Positions 1 through 12,500 of a stretch of DNA of 64,000 bases are shown here, piece after piece (within the stretch, counting starts at the first letter, position 1; each line of letters starts with the position of its first letter). Made by a program: the position numbers and the translations under genes. The stretch lies in contig NC_079147.1 of assembly GCF_945859685.1 (NCBI RefSeq), positions 261,320,572-261,384,571 on the forward strand, given 5' to 3'. Below the pieces are notes generated by a model. The model was given only the letters and a program-made list of their open reading frames with translations, searched no databases and was not told the DNA's origin. This stretch comes from Eupeodes corollae (lineage: Eukaryota > Arthropoda > Insecta > Diptera > Syrphidae).

Positions 1-177
1 AGTTTTGTTTGAAAAGTTTATTGCCACTTGACACAAATATTGAGTCGATGAGGAAATGAGAAATGTCAAATTATTCGTTTTTCTTCAACCCAAGGTAATG
101 AAATGGAATTTTACCAAGCAAGCACACGTGTTATTGGGAGGTGGCTTATGACCTTTTTTTGATTATTTAATGTAGTC

Positions 178-350
178 AAAAAGCCATATCCGAATAATTT
201 AACTTGTCACCAAACATATTTTGACGTCTATATGTCAAATTTAGAATTCGGTAATGCCTTGTCAAACGTCATGATCTTTTTCTAAAAAGTCATACCCGAA
301 AGATTTTAAGTTATACCAAATAGCATTTGACGTCTATATGTCAAGTGTCA
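178..350 (+). repeat. Degenerate direct repeat, period about 106 bp
   Basis: TTGACGTCTATATGTCAA occurs at 221-238 and again at 327-344. The upstream flanks are also alike (AAAAAGCCATATCCGAA and AAAAAGTCATACCCGAA). Two copies only. Confidence 0.65.
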
Positions 351-3172
351 AAATAGTTTTTTTCAGAATTATACGGGTATCAATAAAACAAAATGACTTA
401 TTTCTTTTTATTGACTGGTTTAAGTATAAATAACCCAAGACAAATTCTCACTTATTTTAGTTATATTAAGAAATGAGTTATGCCAATTTGTGACTCGTGT
501 AAACGCGGCATAACAAACAAAAAATGTTGGGAATAATTCCAAGTGTCAAAACAGCACTTTGTGGAAACTGACATTTTTTGGATTGAATATTTTTATTCTG
601 ATAATGAAGACAAACATTTTTAACTCCGAGCTTCTATCGGTACTCTTTGACAGTGTTATACAACTGTCACTTTTGACGTTGGAAGTTTCATAAATCTCTA
701 ACTAAAAGAAAATCTAATCATGAAAAAATTTCTGCATCTGTCAAAATTAAAATGAACAGTCAAACAAAAGTAAATCATGAATTTCTGATTTTACAAACAA
801 CACTTTTCATTGAAAAAGGTATCACCTGTATGAGAAAAAAGCCCTAAAATAAATCTACTATTCTTTTATACATAAACAAAATGAACTTCTACTTTACGTC
901 TCAAAGTTCAATGACATCGCTACTTCTTGATTGTTTTGTTTTCATTCTTTTTTTATTTGGGTGGCGCCTATTTCCCCCTTCTGTTTTTCTTAAGTTTACT
1001 CTATTTATCATCAAAGTGTTTTTCTTCTTTTTTTTGATGGGTAATCAATTAACAAATGCACTATCCGTTCAGTCCGATTGTGTTTACAATAAAATTTGTC
1101 TATAAATGTAATTTGTTTTTGATGGAATAGAAACAAAAATGAGTGCATTCAAGCCGACTTCAATGGGAAAAAGTGAGAGTTGTTTATTTTTTGAAACTAT
1201 ATGGAACGTCAAACATTATACATCACATTGTAGAAAAGTGATTAGTTGATCTTCTTTGCTTTAAGTGATCTTGTTATTTTTGTGTTTCTTCTGAGATTAT
1301 AAATGGATGGATTTAGTTGTTTTGAGATTTTGGTTTTCACTTGCCAGAAGTTATTAGGTAGATTTGACAGACGTCAAATGGTAGAGTGTGGTGGAAATTT
1401 AAACCCAATTGACAAAGTACTGTCAAAATCATTATGCACAATGGTAAAGAGTAATGGAGTTATGTACATTTGTTTTTTTTGAAGAAAATTAAAACTCACC
1501 TTTCAAAGGTGAGTATCAAGTATCTATGTAGAGATGAAAGTTTTTGAAATTAAAAAGAATTCTTTTTATAAAACACCATTCTCTTTAACTATTTTCAATA
1601 AATCACCTCAAATGAATCCGCTCTATTAAAATAAGATTCAAGAAATACATGATAGCAGTACTTCTACAGATTTTTGACAGCTTGAGGATAGGTAGTTATA
1701 TATTCACCTCAAAGTTTGTTGTTCATTTCCATTAACCATTTGTAAAGTTTCATAGAAAAGTTACTATTAATTTAGTTTGTGTATTTTGATCACAATCAAA
1801 TTGCGCTGTTTCGATAAACTCACCACGTGGTAGAATTTCATTAAATTTGCAAATATATCAAACTAAATTCCTTCTTTTGACTTTTAAGTCACTCTACAGT
1901 TCTTTTAACGGTCTTTATCAAATATTCAAAACCTATAACAAGACCTCTCCCATTCAGTTATCAAGAACTCTTATCCATTTTCGATAAAAAGAAACAACTG
2001 ACCTACCTCAAATTTGCTTAAAAGGCATTATACCTACCCAAACTTAACATTGAACCAGCTTTGCTTCATCAAAAATTTAAAAGCTATATTTTATGCCTCG
2101 ATAAATTTGATTTTCATTTATATGGAGCCCTCTTTCGTCAGATAAATCTTCAACCCAAAAGTCATTCCTAAGCAAAAATAAAAAGAAAACTAAAAAATAT
2201 TTAAGACCGTTCGTTCAACGTCGTCATGTAATATCACAATTTATGTGCAATTCCCTCTCACTTTCGTTTGAGATGGGACAACACAAAAAAAAAACTCGTT
2301 CCATCTGTGTGCGCTTGCGTAGTATACACTAGCGCACAAGAAACTCCAAGAAACGTCAACGAACTCCAAGACTTTATAGTAAACAGCCTCTGCGCTATAT
2401 TATGCTATACAACATCTAGCATTCTTGTTTTTATTTCTATGCCAAACATAATGTTGTAGGTAGGTTAGTTAGGTAAAGATACAGATTTTTTTTTTATTTT
2501 GGTATAACACCATTTTTGGTTTCTATATCACAGTCAGCTAGCGAGTTAACAAACAACAACAACAACAATTTTAACCCACTCGTAACTCTATGATGCAATA
2601 TCAAAGTGCGTTACGCACACAAAATGCTTGCAGCGAAAGGCGAAACAGCGAAAAATATTGTCAACTTTTCCATAGACGAAAATATACCAAGAAAATAAAT
2701 GTTTTAATATTTTGTTCTATAAGTAGAAGCCCAACCCTCGTGGATTGTCTAAATAAAACGCATTTGCAAGCCAAAGACTATGCAATCGCCTAAGTATCTT
2801 ATGAAAAACTAAATAAATCTATAAAAACCAAAATAAATGTAAGCAGAAAATATAAATATTTCGCAGAAAAATAGGTATCCACCTCCTGTCATTTTTGTGC
2901 CTAGCTACATAAGTCCTTGCTTCTTTCAACACACAGTCCCTTCGACGAAAAAACCCCCTCAATCATAGTCCCACATCTATCTATACACACTATCATCGAC
3001 GACGACAAAAACAACAGCAACAAAAACTACACAACAGAACAGAGAGCAAAACGAGATGATAAGAAATATACACAGGCACTCATAAAGCTATAGAATAGGG
3101 TATAGAAAGACAGCAATGAGCTCCACATTCGGTTCGAGGTAGGTGACCGAAAAGTGGGTCACGACAATGGTG

Positions 3173-3185
3173 AGTTCGTTGAACT
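3173..3185. promoter_or_regulatory. Candidate ecdysone response element 1
   Basis: AGTTCG-T-TGAACT fits the IR1 consensus RGKTCANTGAMCY with one mismatch. It lies about 1.4 kb before the proposed E75B start. Nearby AGGTGACC and GGGTCA supply extra half-sites. Confidence 0.45.
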
Positions 3186-3719
3186 GGCTATGACTCTATG
3201 AACGCACTCACACTACATAGCAGCGCCATCATATAAGCAGCAGTAGCAGCAGCAGGCAGGCAGCTCTGGCTCTGGCTCTAGTGTATATTTACTCGAGATA
3301 CAAATTCGCGGGATACACAGAGTGTACCATGAAAAAGAGTAAACGAGATAGAAACTATTAGCAAAATGTCATATTTGACAGTTGTTGGAAAGAGAAGCTA
3401 TTATGGTTTGTTGGAGTCGAGAATCGATTTCGTTTTTTATTTTATGTCGTTTCTTTTAGATAGTTTTTGCAATGCACACAGAGTAGTGATAAATTGCTGA
3501 AAAACTATACGAAAAAGAGACGAAGAAGGAAAATTGCAAAGAAAACTGAGTGATGATTGTCAATAGAGTGCAATGTACCCTGTGTGTCTCTCGATGCATT
3601 CGGCATTCAATGTGAGTTTGTGAGCAAGCAAATGCCCTAATTCTTAAGAGCAGCAGCAACTTCTTATCATCATCTATAGCAAGAGCTATTCGAAAGAGGT
3701 TTTATGTATAGCTGCTTTT

Positions 3720-3732
3720 AGTTCAACGAACT
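3720..3732. promoter_or_regulatory. Candidate ecdysone response element 2
   Basis: AGTTCA-A-CGAACT is an IR1 palindrome with one mismatch to the EcR/USP consensus, about 0.8 kb upstream of the proposed E75B start. Confidence 0.45.
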
Positions 3733-4553
3733 ACGAACTAGAAAATTCCTAAAAATCGATAAAAGGGAAATGAAAATATTTTTGACAATTTCTGTATAAA
3801 ATTCACCTTACAGGTGGAAAAATTCCATAGCATGACACTTATACCTAATAATTTGAGAAACTAATCAAAAAGTTTGCCAAAATATTTTGACAGAACGAGA
3901 ACACAATTAAATAGATAGTCAAAAGCAGATATACCTATATAGGTTCCTCGTGGTGGTTAATGCAGGGATTACATTTATAAACCCACCACCACCACCCACC
4001 ATATTACCTCCAGTTCTGGAACTGACTAGCTCTAGCTCTAGCTTTAGCTCTAGCACGCACTCTTACTGGCTCACCTTCCTTCCACATTCGATAGATTCGG
4101 TGTGAATGACTTCAATTACCCCACAATCTATGTAGCGCGAGGTTGGCGGCCATCAAAGAAACAACCTCACCACACACTATACACACAGATACAATCCGAA
4201 TTGAACTACAGCGAGAAAAATTATGAGGGAAATACGCTCAAACTAGTGTCTACTCACTCTCAACCCTTCAAATTCACCAGCAACGTTCTCTTTCTTTCAT
4301 ATTTATTCTCTCTGGTAGTTTTATCAAAAAATTACCCACACACTCAAGTATTTCACCTAAACTAAAATGGAATGTAAAGCGAGACTCGTTAGTTTTGCTC
4401 ATTGAAGGCTTGCTCCACCACACCGCACCACAGCCCCCCTCCAACCCAAAAGCCCCGAACTCGCGCCGACGACGACGATACGAAACGAACAGAGAAACAG
4501 AGAAAATATTTTCACATTCGAACGAATAAACAGTTTGACGTTGGGGCTAGCAA

Positions 4554-4587
4554 TCATTCGCAAATTGTTTGTCAAATGAGACGGTTA
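4554..4587 (+). promoter_or_regulatory. Candidate E75B core promoter (Inr + DPE)
   Basis: TCATTC at 4554-4559 matches the arthropod initiator TCAKTY exactly. With A at 4556 as +1, GGTTA at 4583-4587 falls at +28 to +32, the exact DPE place, and fits RGWYV. A weak AATAAA stands near -32 to -27. The ATG would follow about 390 nt downstream. Inferred from motifs only. Confidence 0.5.
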
Positions 4588-4900
4588 CAAAGATTTTTGT
4601 GTGCGCGTTTTTTAATACAAAAATAACAAAAAATTTGACATAAACTCATTGCAGTTTTTAAAAAATTTAAAACAGAATAAAAAATAAATTCAAAAATACA
4701 AAGATTAAATTTTTTAACGGTCGTGAGTGGATACAACAGTTTGAAGAATATCAACCATGTTCCTTATACAAAATAAATAATATTTCTTAATAATAAAACA
4801 CAAAATACTGGGATTAATTTAAAAAAATCATTCTCACTTATAGTTAAACACTGAACTTTTTGGTGAATAACCATATTTCAATCGTGAAGTTAGTTTTTTT

Positions 4901-4907
4901 TTTTAGG
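4901..4907 (+). other. Possible 3' splice acceptor in the E75B leader
   Basis: A run of about 13 T ends in TTTTAG at 4901-4906, 40 bases before the ATG at 4947. It looks like a real acceptor, so the B leader could include an untranslated exon farther upstream. A chance T-run is equally possible. Confidence 0.3.
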
Positions 4908-4946
4908 AATACTACAAAATTTGAATTTAAATTTAAAAACAAAAAA

Positions 4947-6530
4947 ATGGGTTGTGCAATTCAAGAAATCATAACTGATAATCAATCAACCAAATCAAAT
5001 CCAAATACAATTATGGATAAATCAAATCAAACAACAACAACCAAAACACTTGTCATTGGTTTAAGTGACAAATTAACATCACCATCACCACCTGTGGTTG
5101 TTACAGTGGCGGTAAATAATAAGGCTAATAATAAAAGTCAACAATTAAAAGAACAACATTCGGCGTTAGTTAAACTTTTAGAATCCGCGCCGATAACAAC
5201 AATTAAGACAACAACAACATCATCCACCAATAATAGTAATAGTATTAATAATAATAATAATAATTTTAGTAGTAATAAGCAGGCAACTAGTCCAAATGCA
5301 CATTATGTCAGTCAAATAGTAGTACAACATCAGCAAAATATGTCATCGCATCGAAAAAGACTGAAGTCGATACACCAACAACAGCAAACGTCAACGTCAA
5401 TAAATAATTCGACAATGACATCGACATCGACAACAACGACAACCTTACCGACGACGATGCAATCGACAACGGCGACAAATATGTTACCACCCCAAGAGCA
5501 TCATAACGATAATTTTAATAATAGTCATATGCAACATCATCAACATCATCATAGTAGTATTAAAGTGCGTAAAAGTGACGCGAATCATCATCACTGTCAA
5601 ATTCAAAATCATATTCAAAATCAAAATCAAAATCCTCAGCATTCGAATAGAACAGACAATTTAACGGTTTTATCGACAACGACAGCGACACCGACGACGG
5701 CGGCGGTGATTATTGATAACAATGAGGGTGAGTGCGGTATAAATGACAGTGGTGAAAATAATGTAAATACAAATATTGGCGATCATCAGCAAACAATGAT
5801 GATGATGACCTCCGCGGGCAATTACGAATCAACGTATCAGTGTCCGTGGAAAAAGATTCGTTACGCTCGCGAGTGGAAGCAGAAAAAACAACAACAATTG
5901 CAAACAACCAGCAATAATAATATCAATGCCGTTGTTATTGATAATAATAATTTAAAAAATGTCAAAGATTCAACTTTGTCAATGCAAATGCAACAAAACA
6001 GCAAATGTGATGAAAAACACACTGCCATATCGTTAGATCGACAAAATTCAGAACTAGCCAAGCGATTGGGTATTATACCTGAAGATTCTGCATCGCACAA
6101 TCGTCGTGACAGTTCTGACAGCAATTCGAGCATGTCGAGTTCGTCAAGTCTCCAATCGACGGCATCATCATCAGCATCCTCGGTATTATCCTCATGCACC
6201 TGTACACCACAACAATTAAAAATAGACCAAGAACCACCATGTCAGTGTAATAATTGTCTATCCATGGATATGGATTCGGGGTGTGATGATGAAATTGTAT
6301 CCGATCAAAATCACCAGGTTATAACAATGAATTATTTGTGTCAGAAATTCGATGAGAATTTAAGCAGCAATAGCAATAATAATAATAATAACAATAATTG
6401 TACTAATAATAATAATAATAATAAAACTAGCGATAGTAATAATATTAAAATTGAGATTAAGACAGAGTGTAGTTTGGGTCAGAATAATTTAATACCATCA
6501 GCACAGAATTTAGCGTCCGGAACAAGTGAT
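4947..6530 (+). CDS. Eip75B: E75B-specific first coding exon
   Basis: The start is the ATG at 4947 (MGCAIQEI, preceded by an A-rich AACAAAAAA context). The frame is open further upstream to 4860 but has no ATG there, and MGCAIQEI resembles the Drosophila E75B start. Short blocks shared with E75B lie in low-complexity filler: SQQLKEQHSALVKLLESAP at residues 64-82, YQCPWKKIRYARE from 297, RRDSSDSN before a Ser-rich stretch, and LCQKFDENL at 464-472. The filler is rich in Asn from AAT/AAC repeats where I recall Drosophila using Gln. There is no zinc finger; the exon takes the place of the first-finger exon. It ends at GAT in phase 0 with donor GTACGT at 6531. The frame then runs a few codons into intron to a stop at 6567. 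Confidence 0.93.
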
Positions 6531-9500
6531 GTACGTTATTTCTTCATATTTTCTTTTTTATATACATAAATGTCAAAAAAAAAAAAAAAATATATTTTAA
6601 TCCCATCTCTATGTGAATTTACCAATAATGTCCCATCACTAATTTGTATTTTTTTTTCTCTATTTTCAGGGATTTTTCCGACGTTCTATTCAACAAAAGA
6701 TTCAATATCGTCCATGTACAAAGAACCAACAGTGCAGTATATTGCGAATTAACCGTAATAGATGTCAATATTGTCGTCTGAAAAAATGTATTGCTGTTGG
6801 AATGAGCAGAGATGGTGAGTTTTTTTTACATATACATACATATTTTTTTCAAAATAAGATTTATTGGAGAAAAAGTAGGAAACAATGAAATTATGATACT
6901 TGACTGTCAAAACCAACTAACAAGAATAACTTAAATATTCTATCTTTAATATTTATGCATGACACTTATCTGTCAAAACAGTTTATACTCAATTTTAAGT
7001 TTTAGTGACATTTCGAATTACAAGTTGTCAAAAAACTTAGAAATCATATGACAGATAAGTTTATTTCTTTGCTACTCAATCAAAATCAAATTTAACCTCT
7101 TTTTCTGTCAATACATTTTGCTCAATGTATCTGCAACAAAATTGCGAAACACCATAATTTTTCTCATTCACACACCATCATGATGCAAAGAGGTAAATGA
7201 CTATGTGTGACCAAACTAAAATAACCACCCACCATATTTCACCTTGTCATTTCTTTTTCGTTTTCTTCTTTTTGTTTTGCTTTCTCGCTCACTTTTGAAC
7301 TACATATGGAAATTGTAAGTTTAATTATAAATAATATATAAAATTCAAATACGAAAACCCTGGCTTGGTTGGTAATAACTTATCTCACCACACTATGTTC
7401 AAAAAATCAAAAAAAAAAAAATCCATCATAGACCAACGAGATAAGATTACAACACACATAAAGAAAATTTGTTTTAAACAAAATAATATACCCCCCTTTA
7501 AAACCCTCCTTTCCCCATAATCTTCACTCCACTATACACACATATTAACGAAAAATAATCTCTCATAATCGAACCAACATGACGAACAAACATGTTGCGA
7601 GCCGAGTCGAGTCGAGTTCAATGACCAGCCATGAACGAAATTTTCTGTGTAGCTCTTGTTGTTGTTGTTGGTTGGATTTTATTTTGTTTTTCGTAACGCG
7701 AAACAACAGAAATGTACCCTTCACTCGAGTTCCAGTGCTGAATGTTTAGATGGTTGTGTGTATATATATTTGTGTATTTTTGTCATAATATGGTAGGTAG
7801 CTTGTCCCACTTTTAACTAATTCGTTTTTATTTTTGTGGTTGGTATTTTGGGTTTATTTATTTTTTTCGTTGTTGTTGAATAAAATAAAATAAATATAAA
7901 AGAGGTTGACACACTCTCGTGAGCGAAGAAATGCAATGATTTTCGTAATAAATCTCCTTATCGGTTGTTATTTAATTTGTTTTGTGTGTTGGGTTATATT
8001 CACCACACTTAATATAAGACAAAGACAATCGTTCACCACACCGTCATCATCGTGATTTCCATACGTTAAACGAACGAACCGATAAACAAAGGCACAACAC
8101 AACACTCTGTGAGCTGTAGGTTTGTTGCTCTGTTTCATTGTAAAAATTGTAGGAGTACGGCTATACGGAGGAGCAAAGAAACGGACGACCGAACGAACGA
8201 AACTTTGTGGTAAAGAACGGTGAGGTGGTGAATAGTGGTAGAATCATTGTGGAATTGTGCTAAGAGTGGAATGACCGGACTTAACCCAATTCGTGAACGA
8301 CGAACAATTTTTGCTGCTGCAACACACAGAGCACAGCACAGCACACAAAGACGTCGCGGCGCGGTGGATTTTTTTTTTTTTTTTTTAATTTGAGTTGAAG
8401 TACCTATACACATATTATATAGCAATTGAGTTGTTCGAAATAGAACAGAGCAAAGGGAAAATAAAATAAAATAAAGAGGCCAGTACAGGAGTGAATGAGA
8501 TAATAAATTAGCTCACAACAATGATGTTATTAAAAAAAACAAAAATTGGTTGGATGGGGAAAGATACACAGAAATATGTGTGCTGTGTGTATTTTGGATG
8601 TTTTGTTTGTTGAAGCAAAGATAGGTGGCATATGTCTTGTCTTATGTGTTTCGTATCAATTAAAGTAGCAAATCTATCCACCACCGCCACCGCCTCGTCA
8701 CCTCCATGTCGTTATAGTCTGCGTCATATCTACAATATCATGGTAATTATTGAAGTCATCTATATGGCGCGCCGCGGTGATACAACATCACAATATAAAG
8801 ACAACAACAAAAACAAAAAGAAAGACAACGAACGGACGACGACGACGACGTCAAGAGAATAATATGTTTAGTTAAGCTTAGGCCGATGACTCTAGTAATG
8901 AAATCGAAAGTTGTTGTTGTTTTTCTGATTTCTTCTCGTATTTTTATACTAAACAAAGAAATTCAAGAAGTTTCTTCTATAGACAGACAGACAGTAATAT
9001 AGAGTAGAGTTTTATAGAGATAGTGTTGATTCAAATTAGGTTTTGTGATGATTTAATTGAGAAAATTGGAACAATTGTTTGTTTAGAGAAAATTGATGTT
9101 TTGAATGAATTAAGTTAAATGGCGCCCAATTTAGGATTTTTATTTTAAAAAAAATAATAAAATTATGATACAAAAAAAGAAGAAGAAATAAAGTAAAGTT
9201 AGTAAATTTAACAAAGTTAAGGTACCATATTACCTTTTAGTTAAATGGCGCCCAACATGGGATTTTTAAGAAAGAAAAACTGTGATAAAAACACAAAGTA
9301 GATTTATTTTATGACTCAAGACAACAAGTAGTAAATAAAGCTAATATTTTGGGAGTTAAATTTTGTTATTTTAAAAACAAAAAATAAGAAAGTGGCGCCC
9401 AAAAAAAGGAAATCATACAAATATTGAGTAGATTCTTCCATACAATTTAAAATAATGCCATAATGTTATTAAGAATAGTGATTTTTCTTAATTACAATCA

Positions 9501-12500
9501 TTCAAAACAAAATGGCGTCCGTCTGAAATTTTTGAAGGAACATGAGTCTTGCAAAATATGACATTTACTATGAGTCCAAGCTATATGTATGTATTTCGGT
9601 TAAACAAACCCAATAAATTATGAATTTATTTCCTCACTTCCAATGAAATTTTGCAATTAAGGTAAACAGCCAAAAAAAGAATTCTTATCACTCTGTTCTA
9701 GTTTTCTGCAAACTTTATCTATATTTAATTGAAATTTCTTATAATTATTGTTTTCTATATAATCACATGCTAAAAGCACAAAAATAATTTAGGTAGCAAA
9801 AATCAAATTTGTAATCAGCAAAAATAAAATATTTTTTTTTGTTTTTTTTTTTTAATCTATTGAGACCAAGGCTTTGAAGACAAATTTTGTATTACTCATT
9901 TCTATAAACCAAATTGAATTTATTTGTTTTTTACCTGATTACACATTTGTGCGTCTTTCACCGGAAGCTGCTGTTTGCCTTCTTTAAGAATATATTAATA
10001 AGAGAATTTATTGAACAAAAATGGTTTATGATTTTTGAAATTTATTTAAGTGTAACTGAATGTCATTTTCGACACCAAAAATGTACAAAACATTCTCATT
10101 TATCTCTCCTGTCACCATCAATCTTAATTGTTAGACTATCCAGAGGCCGAATTTTTGTTCTTAACAAAAAAAAAAAAACTCCTCATACCTCGTATAATGT
10201 CACACTTCTGCTGAATTCGGATATGACCCAATTTCGACACATTTTTATCCGCTGCCTGCCGTCTGTGTGCGTGCGTGTAGACAATTTGATGTGGCGCTTC
10301 ACACGTTTTACAATATAAATCCATTCATCCTTGACCAACCAACCAAAAAAAAAAAAAAAAAAAAAAATCCTTCAAAAATTAAGTCTCTCGGCATAGGTCT
10401 TTTTATGCTATGCGTATGCGAGTATATGGCGTATGTCATGCGTGTGCGTTTTTGATCATCGTCGTTCGTCGCGTCGTCGCTCGTCGTCGTTGTTCGATGC
10501 TTTGTCCCCTGTTTTTTTTTTTTTTTTTTATTACGATTTTATAAAAATGACCGTGTTCCCCTTTTCATTATCTCTCAAGGAAAGAAGAGGTTACTTCACA
10601 ACAACAAAACCGACATAAACATACATAAACAAATCGAGAAAAAAAGAGAGGAAAATAAAAAAAAAATTAAATAAACTGACCGTCGACCTAGAAAACTAAA
10701 AATTTATTTCATCGATTAAATAACAAACAGACAACATAGCTATCTTTAAAAAAAAAACTTTAACACATATTTGTTGTATTTTTGTTTCCAAAAACCGCCC
10801 ATCCATCTCGCCTCTATATTTCCTCATTTTATTATTGTTACTGTTATAACAAAAAAAAAAGAAATTGGCATTTATATCTGCCAAAAATTTATTTATCAAA
10901 CAATTTTTTATTCATTTATTAAATATACACGCAACACAGTTTTTTTTTTAATTATATTTTTCGTTGAAAACGAAACCGAAAGAGCAAATCCACACCAGCA
11001 ACAACAACAACAACTTCAAATATACCTACCTACCTATCTACTCTACAGCAGTACGCATGCTATCAGTCGAGGCTGAGTTCATTGACCGAACCAAGTCTGA
11101 CGTTCATAACGTTGGAAAACTAGGTCACCCATAGCTTTTATTATAGCATATACACAATAATATCTTTCTCCGTATTTGTATGGGTAGGAATATGGCTCTT
11201 AAACTAATTCAAATATATGAAAATACCTCTACACACTCTGACAGTTAGCAGCAGCAGCAGCAGTAGTGTCAGCATACCATTAGTTTTGAGAGCGCTTATC
11301 AATTTGCATAACAAAAAAAAAAAGTTCAGTTTGTTTGCTTGCTTAATTTCCAGACAGATGCATCAGCCATGATGTTGATTTAAGGCACAACCACAATAGA
11401 TTTGTTTTTATAACTGGATATTCGCTATATACCACCCACAACTTGTCAGATGTCAAATTTAAATTTTGATACTTTTTGTTGTTTTGCATATTTTAGTGTG
11501 TCTGGATTCCAAAAGTGGATAACACTTAGAAACTAACGGAACAAAAATAAGCATGGCAAAAAGGGGACCCATTTGATTAAAATTTTAATTTTCTAGTCCT
11601 TCAAGCTTCATCACACCCCCTCTCTCTCTATCTTTCGCTTCAGGTTATACCTGGTAGATAGATAGGAATATTTTTATACTACAAAACTGACAGACATTTT
11701 ATTCGCATTGCCTAGCTCACTCACAGCTCACTGACAGTCGACGGTTATTTTAATTAAAATGAACTCAAATTAGCACGAGGTTAACCAAATTGAAAGTAAA
11801 TTTATTTTATTGCGTTTTTTATAAATGTGTGCGTTTTTAATGTATGACAAAAGTGTGTATGTGTGTGTGTGTTGTATATATGAATGTTAATGTGTGTTTG
11901 TTTAATTTTCTAGGTCTTTCAATTGTTGAAATTGTTGGAATTTTATGCAACTTGTAGACAGATGTGTCACTCACTTTATTTATTTTTTTTTTAACTATTT
12001 ATATGTAAAATAAAAATATAGACAAAATATGTATAAATGTAGGTACATACATTTTATTGCAAAGTTTTGTGCCTACCTACATACATTTTAAATTAGAAAA
12101 CAAAAATATATCTATTGTCGTCTAGTTCACTGTAGGTAGGTAGGTACATACCTTCCTAAGTGGCTGTAGTGTAGATGTGGTGTAAAATGGATGCTGGTGC
12201 TGATGTTTGTGTCATAGCAAAAAGGGGGAGTAAAGTTCATTTAAAAATGTTGAACTCTATTCAGGTCACATCCAAACAAGAGTGTACATACTCTTATACA
12301 CTATAAACACGCAGTAGCAGCAAAAGTAGAAACATATACCTACAAACGAATAAGTCTGATGTTTGAAACTTAAGTGTCGAGGTGGAAAATTGATGATTTA
12401 TGAAAAGGGGAGGTTGTATAGATACCTACATTTTCCACACAACACTTTTGTCATCATCGCTCATCCACTTGACACATAAAAGCATAGTGATGGGACTGAT

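Larger units (their letters stand above)
1..4553. other. Non-coding DNA upstream of the E75B start (probable A/C isoform intron)
   Basis: No coding exon was found; the first zinc finger expected for E75A/C is absent. The DNA is AT-rich and studded with TGTCAA/TTGACA words. It holds a degenerate direct repeat at about 178-350, GGCTCT repeats near 3264-3280 and CTAGCT/TAGCTC repeats near 4026-4052, plus the two EcR-like sites listed separately. Short open frames here show no family resemblance. Confidence 0.6.

Noticed and set aside
4860..4946. N-terminal extension of the E75B frame to 4860
   Set aside because: It has no ATG, crosses a possible splice acceptor, and Drosophila E75B starts at the residue matching ATG 4947.
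5308..6199. Antisense ORFs in the E75B exon (up to 112 codons)
   Set aside because: They mirror the AAT/TCA/ACA repeats of the sense strand.
6531..6752. Read-through of the B exon and a separate ORF at 6570
   Set aside because: Bases 6531-6669 are a short intron with good GT and AG ends. The 6570 frame crosses the acceptor and is out of phase with the zinc finger.
9245..9261. TGGCGCCCAACATGGGA looks like a tRNA-Lys primer-binding site of an LTR element
   Set aside because: The same core recurs three more times at 120-150 bp spacing and again in inverse orientation at 24 kb. No LTR, gag or pol sequence is nearby.
9914..10318. 134-codon ORF in the large E75 intron
   Set aside because: Low complexity, no recognised motif and no promoter or splice evidence; expected by chance at this length in AT-rich DNA.
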